DNA from: Falsiroseomonas frigidaquae
Lineage (GTDB): Bacteria; Pseudomonadota; Alphaproteobacteria; Acetobacterales; Acetobacteraceae
DNA: 64,000 nucleotides
NCBI RefSeq assembly: GCF_012163145.1
Contig: NZ_JAAVTX010000004.1
Location: 1 to 64,000, forward strand
Direction: 5' to 3'
Shown here piece by piece: positions 9,361-17,725 of this stretch. Each line of letters starts with the position of its first letter. Positions within the stretch are counted from its first letter, which is position 1. The notes below the pieces were generated by a model. It made no database searches and had not been told where the DNA came from. It saw only the letters and a program-made list of their open reading frames with translations. The position numbers and the translations under genes were made by a program.

Positions 9361-9404
9361 CTGTCATCTGGCTAACTTCCGTCTGTCATCGCACTGTCAT
9401 TACA
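9361..9404 (+). promoter_or_regulatory. Tandem Pho-box array upstream of the ugp operon
   Basis: Four consecutive 11-bp units are visible: CTGTCATctgg, CTAACTTccgt, CTGTCATcgca, CTGTCATtaca. Three begin with the exact CTGTCAT heptamer. The last two (9383-9400) form a textbook PhoB-binding box: two CTGTCAT repeats separated by 4 bases. The array ends 18 bases before the ATPase start codon, so PhoB activation under phosphate limitation is the natural inference. The close spacing means the transcript start must lie very near the ATG, or the site is read differently. Confidence 0.88.
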
Positions 9405-9422
9405 AGAGGCTAAACGCCCGTC

Positions 9423-10520
9423 ATGCCAGAACGCCCCGCAACCCAGGGCCAGCTTCGTCTTGACGGGGTGGCCAAATCCTTCGGGGCAGCCCAGGCGCTG
9501 CGCGACGTGACGCTGGCGGCCGCGCCCGGCACCTTCCTGGTGCTGCTCGGCCCCTCCGGCTGCGGCAAATCGACCCTGTTGCGCGTGCTGGCGGGGCTGG
9601 AGGCGCCGACCGCCGGCCAGGTCTTCATCAATGGCCGGGATGCGACGGGGCTGCCGCCGGCTTCCCGCGGCATCGCCATGGTGTTCCAGTCCTACGCGCT
9701 GTTCCCGCATCTGTCGGTGGCGGAGAACATCATCTTCGGCCTGCGCGCCCGCGGCGTGGGCCGCGCGGAACGTGACGCCAGGCTGTCCCGCACGGCACAG
9801 ATGATGGGCCTGGCCGGGCTGCTGGACCGCCGCCCCGCGCAGCTTTCCGGCGGCCAGCAGCAGCGCGTCGCGCTGGCCCGCGCCGTGGTGGCGGAAGCGC
9901 CGATCTGCCTGATGGACGAGCCGCTTTCCAACCTCGACGCCAAGCTGCGCGCCGAGATGCGGCGGGAGATCCGCGCGCTGCAGCAACGCCTCGGCATCAC
10001 CATGGTCTATGTCACGCACGACCAGGCCGAGGCGATGAGCATGGCCGACCAGGTGGTGCTGATGCGCGATGGCTGCGTCGAGCAGGATGCGACGCCGGCC
10101 GAGCTCTACGCCCGCCCCGCCACCACCTTCGCCGCCAGCTTCATCGGCACCCCGCCGATGTCCCTTCTGCGGCTGGTGCCAGGTGCGCATGGCGCGGAAG
10201 TGGCCGGCGCGCCGGGCCTCGCCGTGGCCCGGATCGACGCCGCCGGCGCCACGCTTGGCATCAGGCCGGAGGAAGTGGCGCCGACCGATGGCGCCGGCCT
10301 GCCGGTGCGCGTGCTCGCCGCCGAATTCCTCGGCGCGGAAACCGTGCTGGCCTGCGCGGTAGGCGATGGGGCGGAGGTGATGCAGGCCCGCATCCCCGGC
10401 CACCACGCCTTGCCCGCCGGCACCCATCTGCGCCTGCGCCTGCCGCCGGCGCTGCATCTGTTCGACGCCCATACCGGCCGGCGCCTGCCGGAGCCGGTGC
10501 GCGAAAACGCCTTCGCCTGA
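9423..10520 (+). CDS. ugpC: UgpC/MalK-type ABC importer ATPase
   Basis: ATPase of 365 residues in the carbohydrate/glycerol-phosphate importer class. Walker [10 protein letters not shown] is near residue 41, the Q-loop FQSYALFPH near residue 85, the signature [14 protein letters not shown] near residue 138, Walker [14 protein letters not shown] near residue 161 and the switch His VTHDQAEA near residue 195. A C-terminal TOBE/MOP-type regulatory domain follows from about residue 240. It is first in the operon, directly behind the Pho-box array, and is followed by two binding proteins and two permeases. Confidence 0.95.
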   Translation: MPERPATQGQLRLDGVAKSFGAAQALRDVTLAAAPGTFLVLLGPSGCGKSTLLRVLAGLEAPTAGQVFINGRDATGLPPASRGIAMVFQSYALFPHLSVAENIIFGLRARGVGRAERDARLSRTAQMMGLAGLLDRRPAQLSGGQQQRVALARAVVAEAPICLMDEPLSNLDAKLRAEMRREIRALQQRLGITMVYVTHDQAEAMSMADQVVLMRDGCVEQDATPAELYARPATTFAASFIGTPPMSLLRLVPGAHGAEVAGAPGLAVARIDAAGATLGIRPEEVAPTDGAGLPVRVLAAEFLGAETVLACAVGDGAEVMQARIPGHHALPAGTHLRLRLPPALHLFDAHTGRRLPEPVRENAFA

Positions 10521-10537
10521 CAACAGGAGCTTCCTGC

Positions 10538-11821
10538 ATGACCATCACCCGCCGCCTGGCCCTGGGTGGCCTCGCCGCCGCCCCGCTGCTGTCCGCCCCC
10601 GCCTTGCGCGCGCAGGCGCCGGTGGAGATCGTGTTCAACTACCCGATCGCCGTCGGCGGCCCGATCACCCGCATCATCGACGGCTATTGCGAGGATTTTG
10701 CCCGCGCCAATCCCGGCTTCCGTGTGAAGCCGATCTATGCGGGGTCCTACCAGGACACATTGACGAAAACGCTGACCGCGATGCGCGGCGGCGATGCGCC
10801 GCAGATGGCCTGCCTGCTGGCCGTCGATATCTTCACGCTGATCGGCGAGGATGCGGTGCTGGCCTGGGATGACCTGCCGGGCGCCGAGAAGCCGTGGCTC
10901 GACAGCTTCTACCCGAGCTTCCTGGAAAACAGCCGCACCGCCGGCAAGACCTGGGGCGTGCCGTTCCAGCGTTCCACCGTGGTGATGTACTGGAACAAGG
11001 AGGCGTTCCGCGAGGCCGGGCTGAACCCGGAGACGCCGCCAGCCGACTGGGCGCAGCAGGTGGAATTCGCGCAGAAGCTGACCAAGCGCCAGGGCGATGC
11101 CACCAGCCAGTGGGGCATGCAGATCCCGTCTTCCGGCTTCCCCTACTGGCTGTTCCAGGGCCTGACGACGCAGAACGACGTCCGCCTGATGAATGCCGAG
11201 GGCAACCGCACCTTCTTCAATGACCCGAAGGTGGCGGAAGCGCTGCAGTACTGGATGGACCTGTCCATGAAGCACCGCGTGCACCCCGCGGGCATCGTCG
11301 AATGGGGCACCACGCCGCGCGACTTCTTCGAGCGCAAGGTCGCGATGATGTGGACCACCACGGGCAACCTGACGAATGTCCGCGCCAATGCCCCCTTCCC
11401 CTTCGGCGTCGGCATGCTGCCGGCCGGCAAGCGTCGCGGCAGCCCGACCGGCGGCGGCAATCTGTACGTGTTCAAATCCGCCAGCGCCGCACAGCGCGAA
11501 GGTGCGGTGCGCTTCGTGAAGTTCCTGACGACGCCGGAGCGCGCCGCGCAATGGGGCATCGACACCGGCTATGTCGCCGTGACGCCCGCGGCCTTCGAGA
11601 CGCCCGCGATGCGCGCGCATGTCGCCGGCTTCCCCGCCGCCGCCGTGGCGCGTGACCAGCTTGAGCACGCCGTGGCCGAGCTCTCGACGCAAGAAAATCA
11701 GCGCGTGACCAAGGCGCTGAACGACAACCTCCAGGCCGCGCTCACCGGCCGCAAGCAGGCCGCCCCCGCCATGGCCGACGCCCAGGCGGAAGCCGAGCGC
11801 ATCCTCCGCAGCTATCGCTGA
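10538..11821 (+). CDS. ugpB: UgpB-like ABC substrate-binding protein (copy 1)
   Basis: Family-1 extracellular solute-binding protein of 427 residues. A twin-arginine-like lead (TRRLALGGL) and signal peptide end near residue 26 (ALRAQA). The body follows the UgpB pattern: a mature N-terminus with FNYPIAVGGPITRIIDGYC, then a hinge region with VPFQRSTVVMYWNKEAF near residue 143. It is clearly paralogous to the next gene (same FNYPIA/FYYPIA start, same VPFQRST and TTGNLTN segments). UgpB homologues bind glycerol-3-phosphate or glycerophosphodiesters; the ligand here may differ. Confidence 0.92.
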   Translation: MTITRRLALGGLAAAPLLSAPALRAQAPVEIVFNYPIAVGGPITRIIDGYCEDFARANPGFRVKPIYAGSYQDTLTKTLTAMRGGDAPQMACLLAVDIFTLIGEDAVLAWDDLPGAEKPWLDSFYPSFLENSRTAGKTWGVPFQRSTVVMYWNKEAFREAGLNPETPPADWAQQVEFAQKLTKRQGDATSQWGMQIPSSGFPYWLFQGLTTQNDVRLMNAEGNRTFFNDPKVAEALQYWMDLSMKHRVHPAGIVEWGTTPRDFFERKVAMMWTTTGNLTNVRANAPFPFGVGMLPAGKRRGSPTGGGNLYVFKSASAAQREGAVRFVKFLTTPERAAQWGIDTGYVAVTPAAFETPAMRAHVAGFPAAAVARDQLEHAVAELSTQENQRVTKALNDNLQAALTGRKQAAPAMADAQAEAERILRSYR

Positions 11822-11835
11822 GAAAGGATTTTCCC

Positions 11836-13116
11836 ATGATCCAGATCACACGACGCGCTGCCTTCCTGGCGGGCGCCAGCCTGCTCGCGACGCCGGCCCT
11901 GGTTCGCGCCCAGGCGGTTCGGGAGCTGACCTTCTACTATCCGATCGCCATCGGCGGCCCGGTGCCGCGCATCATCGATGGCTATTGCGAAGCCTTCCAG
12001 CGCGAGAGCGGGATCAAGGTGAACCCGGTCTATGCCGGCAATTACGGCGAGACGCTGACCAAGGCCGTCACCGCCATCCGCGGTGGCGCCGGGCCGCATT
12101 TCTCCGTGCTGCTGGCGGCCGAGCTGCACAGCCTGCGCGACATGGACATCCTGGCGCCCTTCGAGGATGTCGAGGGCGCCGGTGATCTGGATGCCTGGAC
12201 GCGCGGCTTCTTTCCCGCCTTCATGGCGAACAGCAAGGCAGGCGGTAAGACCTGGTCCGTGCCGTTCCAGCGCTCCACCGCCGTCTACTACTACAACAAG
12301 GACCTGTTCCGCGCCGCCAGGCTGGACCCGGAGGCGCCGCCGCGGACCTGGGCGCAGCTGATCGAGGCCGGCCGCAAGCTGACGAGCGACGGCAAGTGGG
12401 GCGTGAAGATGTCCAACAGCGCCGGCAACGGCCAGTGGACCTTCGGCGCCATGGCCAACCAGGCCGGCCACAAGCTGATGAACGATGCGGGCACGGAGAC
12501 CTACTTCACCGATCCGCGCGCCATCGAGGCCGCGAATTTCTGGCGCGGCCTGGCCTTCGACAGCCGCATCACGCCGCAGGGCACCATCGACTGGGGCGTG
12601 CTGGCGCCGGACTTCCTGAACCAGACCGCGGCGATGATCTGGTCCACCACCGGCAACCTGACCAATATGCGGACCAATGCGAAGTTCAACTTCGGCGTCG
12701 CCGGCCTGCCGGGCAAGGAAGGCCCGCGCACCGTCGTCGGCGGCGGCAACCTGTATATCTTCAAGAACGCCTCGCCGGCCGAGCAGGCCGCGGCGCTGCG
12801 CTTCGCCCGCTTCGTGGCGCAGCCGGAGATGGCGGCCGATTGGTGCATGAAGACCGGCTACCTGGCGACCCGGCCGGAGGCCTGGGAGACCGAGAGCCTG
12901 CGCCGCTACACCAGCGAATTCCCGGCAGCATTGGTGGCCAAGGACCAGATCCCGGTCGCGACCGGCGAACTGTCCACCTTCGAGAACCAGCGCATCTACA
13001 AGGCGCTGAACGACAACCTCCAGGCGATGCTGTCCGGCGGCAAGTCCGCGCAGCAGGCGATGGCCGATACCCAGGCCGAAGCCACGCGCGTGCTGCGCCC
13101 GTTCCGCCGCGCCTGA
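11836..13116 (+). CDS. ugpB: UgpB-like ABC substrate-binding protein (copy 2)
   Basis: Second solute-binding protein of 426 residues, 14 bases after copy 1. The signal peptide ends near residue 25 (LVRAQA). It shares motifs with copy 1 along its whole length (YPIAIGGPVPRIIDGYCEAF, VPFQRSTAVYYYNKDLF, MIWSTTGNLTN, STFENQRIYKALNDNLQAML), so the pair arose by tandem duplication. The sequences differ throughout, which suggests different ligands for one shared transporter. A REP-like hairpin follows its stop codon. Confidence 0.92.
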   Translation: MIQITRRAAFLAGASLLATPALVRAQAVRELTFYYPIAIGGPVPRIIDGYCEAFQRESGIKVNPVYAGNYGETLTKAVTAIRGGAGPHFSVLLAAELHSLRDMDILAPFEDVEGAGDLDAWTRGFFPAFMANSKAGGKTWSVPFQRSTAVYYYNKDLFRAARLDPEAPPRTWAQLIEAGRKLTSDGKWGVKMSNSAGNGQWTFGAMANQAGHKLMNDAGTETYFTDPRAIEAANFWRGLAFDSRITPQGTIDWGVLAPDFLNQTAAMIWSTTGNLTNMRTNAKFNFGVAGLPGKEGPRTVVGGGNLYIFKNASPAEQAAALRFARFVAQPEMAADWCMKTGYLATRPEAWETESLRRYTSEFPAALVAKDQIPVATGELSTFENQRIYKALNDNLQAMLSGGKSAQQAMADTQAEATRVLRPFRRA

Positions 13117-13140
13117 ACTTCGAAGCGCCCGTCCACTGAG

Positions 13141-13180
13141 CCCTCTCCCCCCGCTTGGGGGAGAGGGTTGGGTTGAGGGG
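13141..13180 (+). repeat. REP-like G-rich hairpin, third copy
   Basis: An 11-bp perfect stem (CCCTCTCCCCC / GGGGGAGAGGG) is followed by TTGGGTTGAGGGG. It matches the layout of the two copies at 3861-3958. Its G-strand again forms four G-tracts (loops AGA, TT, TTGA). It lies between the binding-protein and permease genes of the ugp operon, where REP hairpins in other transport operons are known to protect upstream mRNA and lower downstream expression. Confidence 0.85.
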
Positions 13181-13203
13181 CAAGCGCAGGACCAGACCAC
13201 CCG

Positions 13204-14079
13204 ATGCCATCCCGCACCACCCTCCACGCCTGGCTGATGCTAACGCCGGCGCTGGTGCTGCTGATCGGCTTCACGCATTACCCGGCCGTCGCCACGCTGT
13301 GGCATTCCTTCTTCACCACGCCACGCGCCAACCGCCCCGCCCGCTACATCGGCGTGGAGAACTATACCGCACTCGCCGATGACCCGGTCTTCTGGCAGGC
13401 GCTGTGGAACAACCTGATCTACGCCGGCGCGACCATCCCGCTATCGATCGGGCTGGCGCTGGCCATGGCCGTCTGGGTGAACGGCAAGCTCCAGGGCCGC
13501 ACCGCGCTGCGCATCGCCTATTTCACGCCGACGGTGCTGCCGATGATCGCGGTGGCGAACCTCTGGCTGTTCTTCTACACGCCGGATTACGGCCTGCTGG
13601 ACCAGATCACCCGTGCCCTGTTCGGCTGGGGGCCGACCAACTGGATCGGGCAGCAGGAGACCGCGCTGGGCGCGATGATCGTGATTGCCGTCTGGAAGGA
13701 AGCCGGCTTCTTCATGATCTTCTACCTGGCGGCGCTGCAGGCGATTCCGCCGAACCTGTATGAGGCCGCGGCCATCGAGGGGGCGTCGCGCGCCCGCGTC
13801 TTCCTGCGCGTCACGCTGCCGCTGCTGGGGCCGACCACGCTGTTCATCGCGGTGAATGCGGTGATCAACGGCTTCCGCCTGGTGGACCATATCATCGTCA
13901 TGACGCGCGGCGGGCCGGACAATGCGACGGCGCTGCTGCTGACCATGATCTACGACCTGGGCTTCCGCTTCTGGGACACGGCGACGGCGGCGGCGCTGAC
14001 CGTGGTGCTGCTGGTGATCCTGGCGGCGACCGCGGCGCTGCAATTCGCCTTCGCCGCCAAGCGGGTGCACTACCGATGA
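13204..14079 (+). CDS. ugpA: UgpA-type ABC permease
   Basis: Inner-membrane permease of 291 residues with about six hydrophobic helices, the first at residues 9-27 (WLMLTPALVLLIGFTHYPA). The EAA loop that docks on the ATPase is seen as YEAAAIEGASRARVFLRVTL near residue 185. It pairs with the next gene as the heterodimeric channel of the Ugp-type importer. Its stop overlaps the ugpE start by 4 bases (ATGA at 14076-14079). Confidence 0.94.
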   Translation: MPSRTTLHAWLMLTPALVLLIGFTHYPAVATLWHSFFTTPRANRPARYIGVENYTALADDPVFWQALWNNLIYAGATIPLSIGLALAMAVWVNGKLQGRTALRIAYFTPTVLPMIAVANLWLFFYTPDYGLLDQITRALFGWGPTNWIGQQETALGAMIVIAVWKEAGFFMIFYLAALQAIPPNLYEAAAIEGASRARVFLRVTLPLLGPTTLFIAVNAVINGFRLVDHIIVMTRGGPDNATALLLTMIYDLGFRFWDTATAAALTVVLLVILAATAALQFAFAAKRVHYR

Positions 14080-14918
14080 GTGCCACGACGATGACGCAGG
14101 CCCCTGCCCTGCCCCGCCTCGGCACGATCCTGGAGACGACGGCCGCCTGGCTGCTGGCGCTGGTCTGGGTGGCGCCGCTGCTCTACGCCGTCTGGGCCGC
14201 GATCCACCCGACCGGCTATGCGACGCGCTTCGAGCTCTTCGCGCCGCTGACGCTCTCCAACTTCGCCGCAGCCTGGGAGGCCGCGCCCTTTGCCCGGTAT
14301 TTCCTGAACACCTTCGCCCTGGTCACCATGGTGCTGGTCGCGCAATTCGTGCTCTGCACGCTCGCGGCCTTCGCCTTTGCCCGCGCGGCATTCTGGGGCA
14401 GCGGCATCCTGTTCGGCCTGGTGCTGGTGCAGTTGATGATCATGCCGGACATCCTGCTGGTCGAGAACTACCGCACGATGCGCGCGCTGGGGCTGGTGGA
14501 TACGATCCTCTCCATCGGCCTGCCCTATATGGCCAGCGCCTTCGGCATCTTCCTGCTGCGGCAGACCTTCAAGCAGGTGCCGAAGGAGTTGGAGGAGGCA
14601 GCGCGGGTGGAAGGCTGCGGCACGCTCGGCATCCTGCTGCGCGTCTATGTGCCGCTGGCGAAGCCCACCTACCTCGCCTATGGGCTCACCAGCGTCTCCT
14701 ACCACTGGAACAACTTCCTCTGGCCGCTGGTCATCACCAACAGCGTGGAGACGCGGCCGCTGACAGTGGGCTTGTCGGTCTTCGCCTCCACGGACCAGGG
14801 CATCGACTGGGCGATCATCAGCGCGGCGACGCTGATGACCTCCGCGCCGCTGCTCCTCGGTTTTCTGCTGTTTCAGCGCCAGTTCGTGCAGAGCTTCATG
14901 CGGGCCGGGATCAAGTAA
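14076..14918 (+). CDS. ugpE: UgpE-type ABC permease
   Basis: Second permease of 280 residues with about six helices. The EAA loop is ELEEAARVEGCGTLGILLRV near residue 170. The YHWNNFLWPLVITNS segment near residue 208 is typical of the MalG/UgpE branch. It ends the ugp operon and its last 8 bases overlap the 3' end of the convergent iolE gene. There is therefore no room for a classical terminator between them. Confidence 0.94.
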   Translation: MSATTMTQAPALPRLGTILETTAAWLLALVWVAPLLYAVWAAIHPTGYATRFELFAPLTLSNFAAAWEAAPFARYFLNTFALVTMVLVAQFVLCTLAAFAFARAAFWGSGILFGLVLVQLMIMPDILLVENYRTMRALGLVDTILSIGLPYMASAFGIFLLRQTFKQVPKELEEAARVEGCGTLGILLRVYVPLAKPTYLAYGLTSVSYHWNNFLWPLVITNSVETRPLTVGLSVFASTDQGIDWAIISAATLMTSAPLLLGFLLFQRQFVQSFMRAGIK

Positions 14919-15774
14919 CTCGGGAAAGATAGTCATGGCCCATCCGCGCATAGGTCAGCGGGTGGGCCTTGGCGGGGTCCTGCTCCGCCTCCACCACCAG
15001 CCAGCCCTCGTAATCCGGCAGCTGCGCGAGGACGGCAGGGTAGTCCACGCAGCCATCGCCCGGCACGGTGAAGACGCCTTCCAGCACGGAATCCAGGAAG
15101 GACAGGCCGCGCGCCTTCACATCAGCCATCACGCCCGGGCGGATATCCTTGCAATGCACATGCACCACCCGCGCGGCGTGGCGCCTGGCGGCGCGCACCG
15201 GGTCGCCGCCGGCGAAGGTCAGGTGGCCGGTGTCGAGCAGCAGGCCGACATCGCGCGTACCGGCCATCAGCCGGTCCACCTCATCCTCCGCCTCAACCAC
15301 CGTGCCCATGTGGTGGTGATAGGCCATGGACAGGCCCCGCGCCTTCAGCCGGCGCGCCATCTCATCCAGCCGCGGCAGCAGCACATCCCATTGCGCGCGG
15401 GCCAGGATCGGGCGGCATGTCAGCGCGGTGGCCTTCTGGCCATGCACGCTGCCGGTGACCTCGCATTGCACCATGGTGGTGCAGCCGAGCGCGGTGAGCA
15501 GCGCGATATGCGGCTCCGCCTCCGCCATCTCGGCATCCACCTCGCGCTCCAGCAGGCGCGAGCCGTACCAGCCGGAGACCAGTGCCAGGCCGTGTGCCTC
15601 CAGGATCGGCTTCAACTGGCCCGCCACACGAGGAAACTTATTGCCCAGTTCCACGCCGGCAAAACCGGCCAGCCTGGCCTCCGCCAGGCAGGTCTCGAGC
15701 GGGGTTTCCGCGCCGAGCTCCGGCATGTCGTCATTCGTCCAGGTCAGGGGATTGATCCCGAGCCGCACTTTCAT
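14911..15774 (-). CDS. iolE: IolE, 2-keto-myo-inositol (inosose) dehydratase
   Basis: TIM-barrel protein of 287 residues. The near N-terminal signature INPLTWTNDDMPELG, followed by TPLETCLAEARLAGFAGVEL and GNKFPR, is diagnostic of IolE. Metal-site candidates include the His-rich AYHHHMGTVV, LLLDTGHL and VHVHCKD. IolE dehydrates 2-keto-myo-inositol to the trihydroxycyclohexanedione consumed by IolD, whose gene lies directly upstream. I prefer the ATG at 15774, about 10 bases after GGAG. A GTG at 15783 that overlaps the iolD stop would add three residues. Confidence 0.92.
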   Translation of the reverse strand: MKVRLGINPLTWTNDDMPELGAETPLETCLAEARLAGFAGVELGNKFPRVAGQLKPILEAHGLALVSGWYGSRLLEREVDAEMAEAEPHIALLTALGCTTMVQCEVTGSVHGQKATALTCRPILARAQWDVLLPRLDEMARRLKARGLSMAYHHHMGTVVEAEDEVDRLMAGTRDVGLLLDTGHLTFAGGDPVRAARRHAARVVHVHCKDIRPGVMADVKARGLSFLDSVLEGVFTVPGDGCVDYPAVLAQLPDYEGWLVVEAEQDPAKAHPLTYARMGHDYLSRVT

Positions 15775-15779
15775 CCGTG

Positions 15780-17618
15780 TCACGCTCCGCTGCCCCGCTT
15801 GCGCAGGGCGGTTTCATAGGACTGGCGGGCCGCTTCCTGCGCCGCGCCGCGGGGGGCGGCCGAGACCGGCACCTCCCACCAGGCGCCGCCCTCCGCCGTG
15901 CTGGCGGCCGGGTCGGTGTCGATCACCACCACGCTGGTGCGCTTGGCCGACAGCGCCTTGGGCAGCGCATCTTCCAGCCCCGCGATGCCGTCCACCTTCA
16001 CCGCCTGCGCGCCGAGCGCCCGCGCATGCGCGGCGAAATCGACGTGCGGCGCGGCATCCGGCAACAGGTTCAGGAAGGGCGCGCCGCCGGTGCCCTGCTG
16101 CAACCGGCTGATGCAGCCAAAGCCGCGATTGTCCAGCACCACGATGGTCAGCTTCGCACCCAGCGCGACGCTGGTCGCGATCTCGCTGTTCATCATCAGG
16201 TAGCTGCCATCGCCGACCAGCACCACCACCTCCCGCTTCGGCGCCGCAAGCTTCACGCCGAGCCCGCCCGCGATCTCGTAGCCCATGCAGGAGAAGCCGT
16301 ATTCGACGTGGTAGGCTGCCGCATCCGTCGCCCGCCACAGCTTGTGCAACTCCCCCGGCAGCCCGCCGGCGGCGCAGACCACGATGCCATCGGCCGGCAT
16401 CGCCCGGTTCACCGCACCGAGCACCTGGGCATCCGAGGGCAGCCCCGCCTCGCGCGGCTTCGGCGCGGCGGTGATCTTCTCCACGCTGCGATTCCAGCGG
16501 CCGGTCGCCGTCACCGCCTTCTCCTGCCAGGGCCGCGGCGCATCCCAGCGGCCGAGGCCAGCGCTCAGCGCCACCAGGCCGCGCAGCGCATCCGCCACCA
16601 ATGGCTGCGCGCCGTGCTTGCCGGCATCGAAGCTCGCGACGTTCAGGCCGAGGATGCGCGCACCGCCGAACAGGGCGCGGGACCCGGTGGTGAAGTCCTG
16701 CAATCGGGTGCCGACGGCCAGCACCACATCCGCCTTCTCCGCCAGCGCATTGGCCGCCGCGCTGCCGGTCACGCCGATGGCGCCGGCATTGCGCGGGTGG
16801 TCCCAGGGCAGGCTGCCCTTGCCGGCCTGGGTTTCCGCCACCGGCACGGCGTGGCGATGGGCGAAATCCGCGAGTGCGGCCTCCGCCCCCGCATACTTCA
16901 CGCCGCCGCCGGCCAGGATCAGCGGGCGCCTGGCGTCCCGCAGCAGCGCCACCGCCTCGGCCAGCTCCTGCCGGTCCGGCTCCGGCGCGCGGGGGCGGTG
17001 CAAGCGCTTGCGGAAGAACTCCGCGGGCCAGTCGAAGGCCTCGGTCTGCACATCCTGCGGGAAGGCGAGCGTGGCAGGGCCGCATTCCACCGGGTCCAGC
17101 AACACCCGCAGCGCCGCCGGCAGGGCGGCCAGCAACTGCTCCGGCCGCATGATCCGGTCGAAGTAGCGGGAGACGGGGCGGAAGCAGTCATTGGCCGAGA
17201 CGGTGCCGTCGCCGAAGGCCTCCACCTGCTGCAGCACCGGGTCGGGCTGACGGCTGGCAAAGACGTCACCGGGCAGGAACAGCACCGGCAGGCGGTTCAC
17301 ATGCGCCAGGGCCGCGGCGGTCACCATGTTGGTGGCACCCGGCCCGATCGAGGTGGTGCAGGCCATCATCCGCCGCCGCGCATGCGTTTTCGCGAATGCG
17401 ATGGCGGCATGCGCCATGGCCTGCTCGTTATGCGCCCGGAAGGCCGGCAGGGCGCGGCCCATGGCCTGCAGCGCCGGGCCGAGTCCCGCCACATTGCCAT
17501 GGCCGAAAATCGCCCAGACGCCGCCTAAGATCGGGACGGTGCGACCTTCCAGCTCGGTCATCTGCACGGACAGCCAGCGCAGCGTGGCCTCCGCCGCGGT
17601 CAGGCGTATGGTGCCCAT
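15780..17618 (-). CDS. iolD: IolD, trihydroxycyclohexane-1,2-dione hydrolase
   Basis: ThDP-dependent enzyme of 612 residues. Starting from the ATG at 17618 gives MGTIRLTAAEATLRWLSVQ, the IolD N-terminus. The ThDP-binding motif VGDGSYLMMNSEIATS is near residue 470 and the family pattern PGATNMVTAAALAHVNRLP near residue 100. IolD opens the inositol-derived ring, giving 5-deoxy-glucuronate. With iolE and the divergent iolG, three early myo-inositol catabolic steps are encoded here; iolB, iolC and iolJ are not in the window. Confidence 0.93.
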   Translation of the reverse strand: MGTIRLTAAEATLRWLSVQMTELEGRTVPILGGVWAIFGHGNVAGLGPALQAMGRALPAFRAHNEQAMAHAAIAFAKTHARRRMMACTTSIGPGATNMVTAAALAHVNRLPVLFLPGDVFASRQPDPVLQQVEAFGDGTVSANDCFRPVSRYFDRIMRPEQLLAALPAALRVLLDPVECGPATLAFPQDVQTEAFDWPAEFFRKRLHRPRAPEPDRQELAEAVALLRDARRPLILAGGGVKYAGAEAALADFAHRHAVPVAETQAGKGSLPWDHPRNAGAIGVTGSAAANALAEKADVVLAVGTRLQDFTTGSRALFGGARILGLNVASFDAGKHGAQPLVADALRGLVALSAGLGRWDAPRPWQEKAVTATGRWNRSVEKITAAPKPREAGLPSDAQVLGAVNRAMPADGIVVCAAGGLPGELHKLWRATDAAAYHVEYGFSCMGYEIAGGLGVKLAAPKREVVVLVGDGSYLMMNSEIATSVALGAKLTIVVLDNRGFGCISRLQQGTGGAPFLNLLPDAAPHVDFAAHARALGAQAVKVDGIAGLEDALPKALSAKRTSVVVIDTDPAASTAEGGAWWEVPVSAAPRGAAQEAARQSYETALRKRGSGA

Positions 17619-17675
17619 GAATTCTGGTCCTGGCGTCCTGTGGCGGGCTTCCGCCGGGGCGGCGGGAAGGCCAGT

Positions 17676-17693
17676 GTTACGGTTTGATGACAG
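17676..17693 (-). promoter_or_regulatory. Possible Pho-box between iolD and iolG
   Basis: On the minus strand the sequence reads CTGTCAT, CAAA, CCGTAAC. The first heptamer is exact, the 4-base spacer is correct and the second heptamer matches a Pho half-site at 5 of 7 positions. It lies 58 bases upstream of the iolD start in the 107-bp divergent gap with iolG. Isolated CTGTCAT heptamers also occur by chance elsewhere in the window, so this is only suggestive. Confidence 0.4.
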
Positions 17694-17725
17694 GCCCCAC
17701 AAGCGGTGCCCGGGTACGGAACAAG

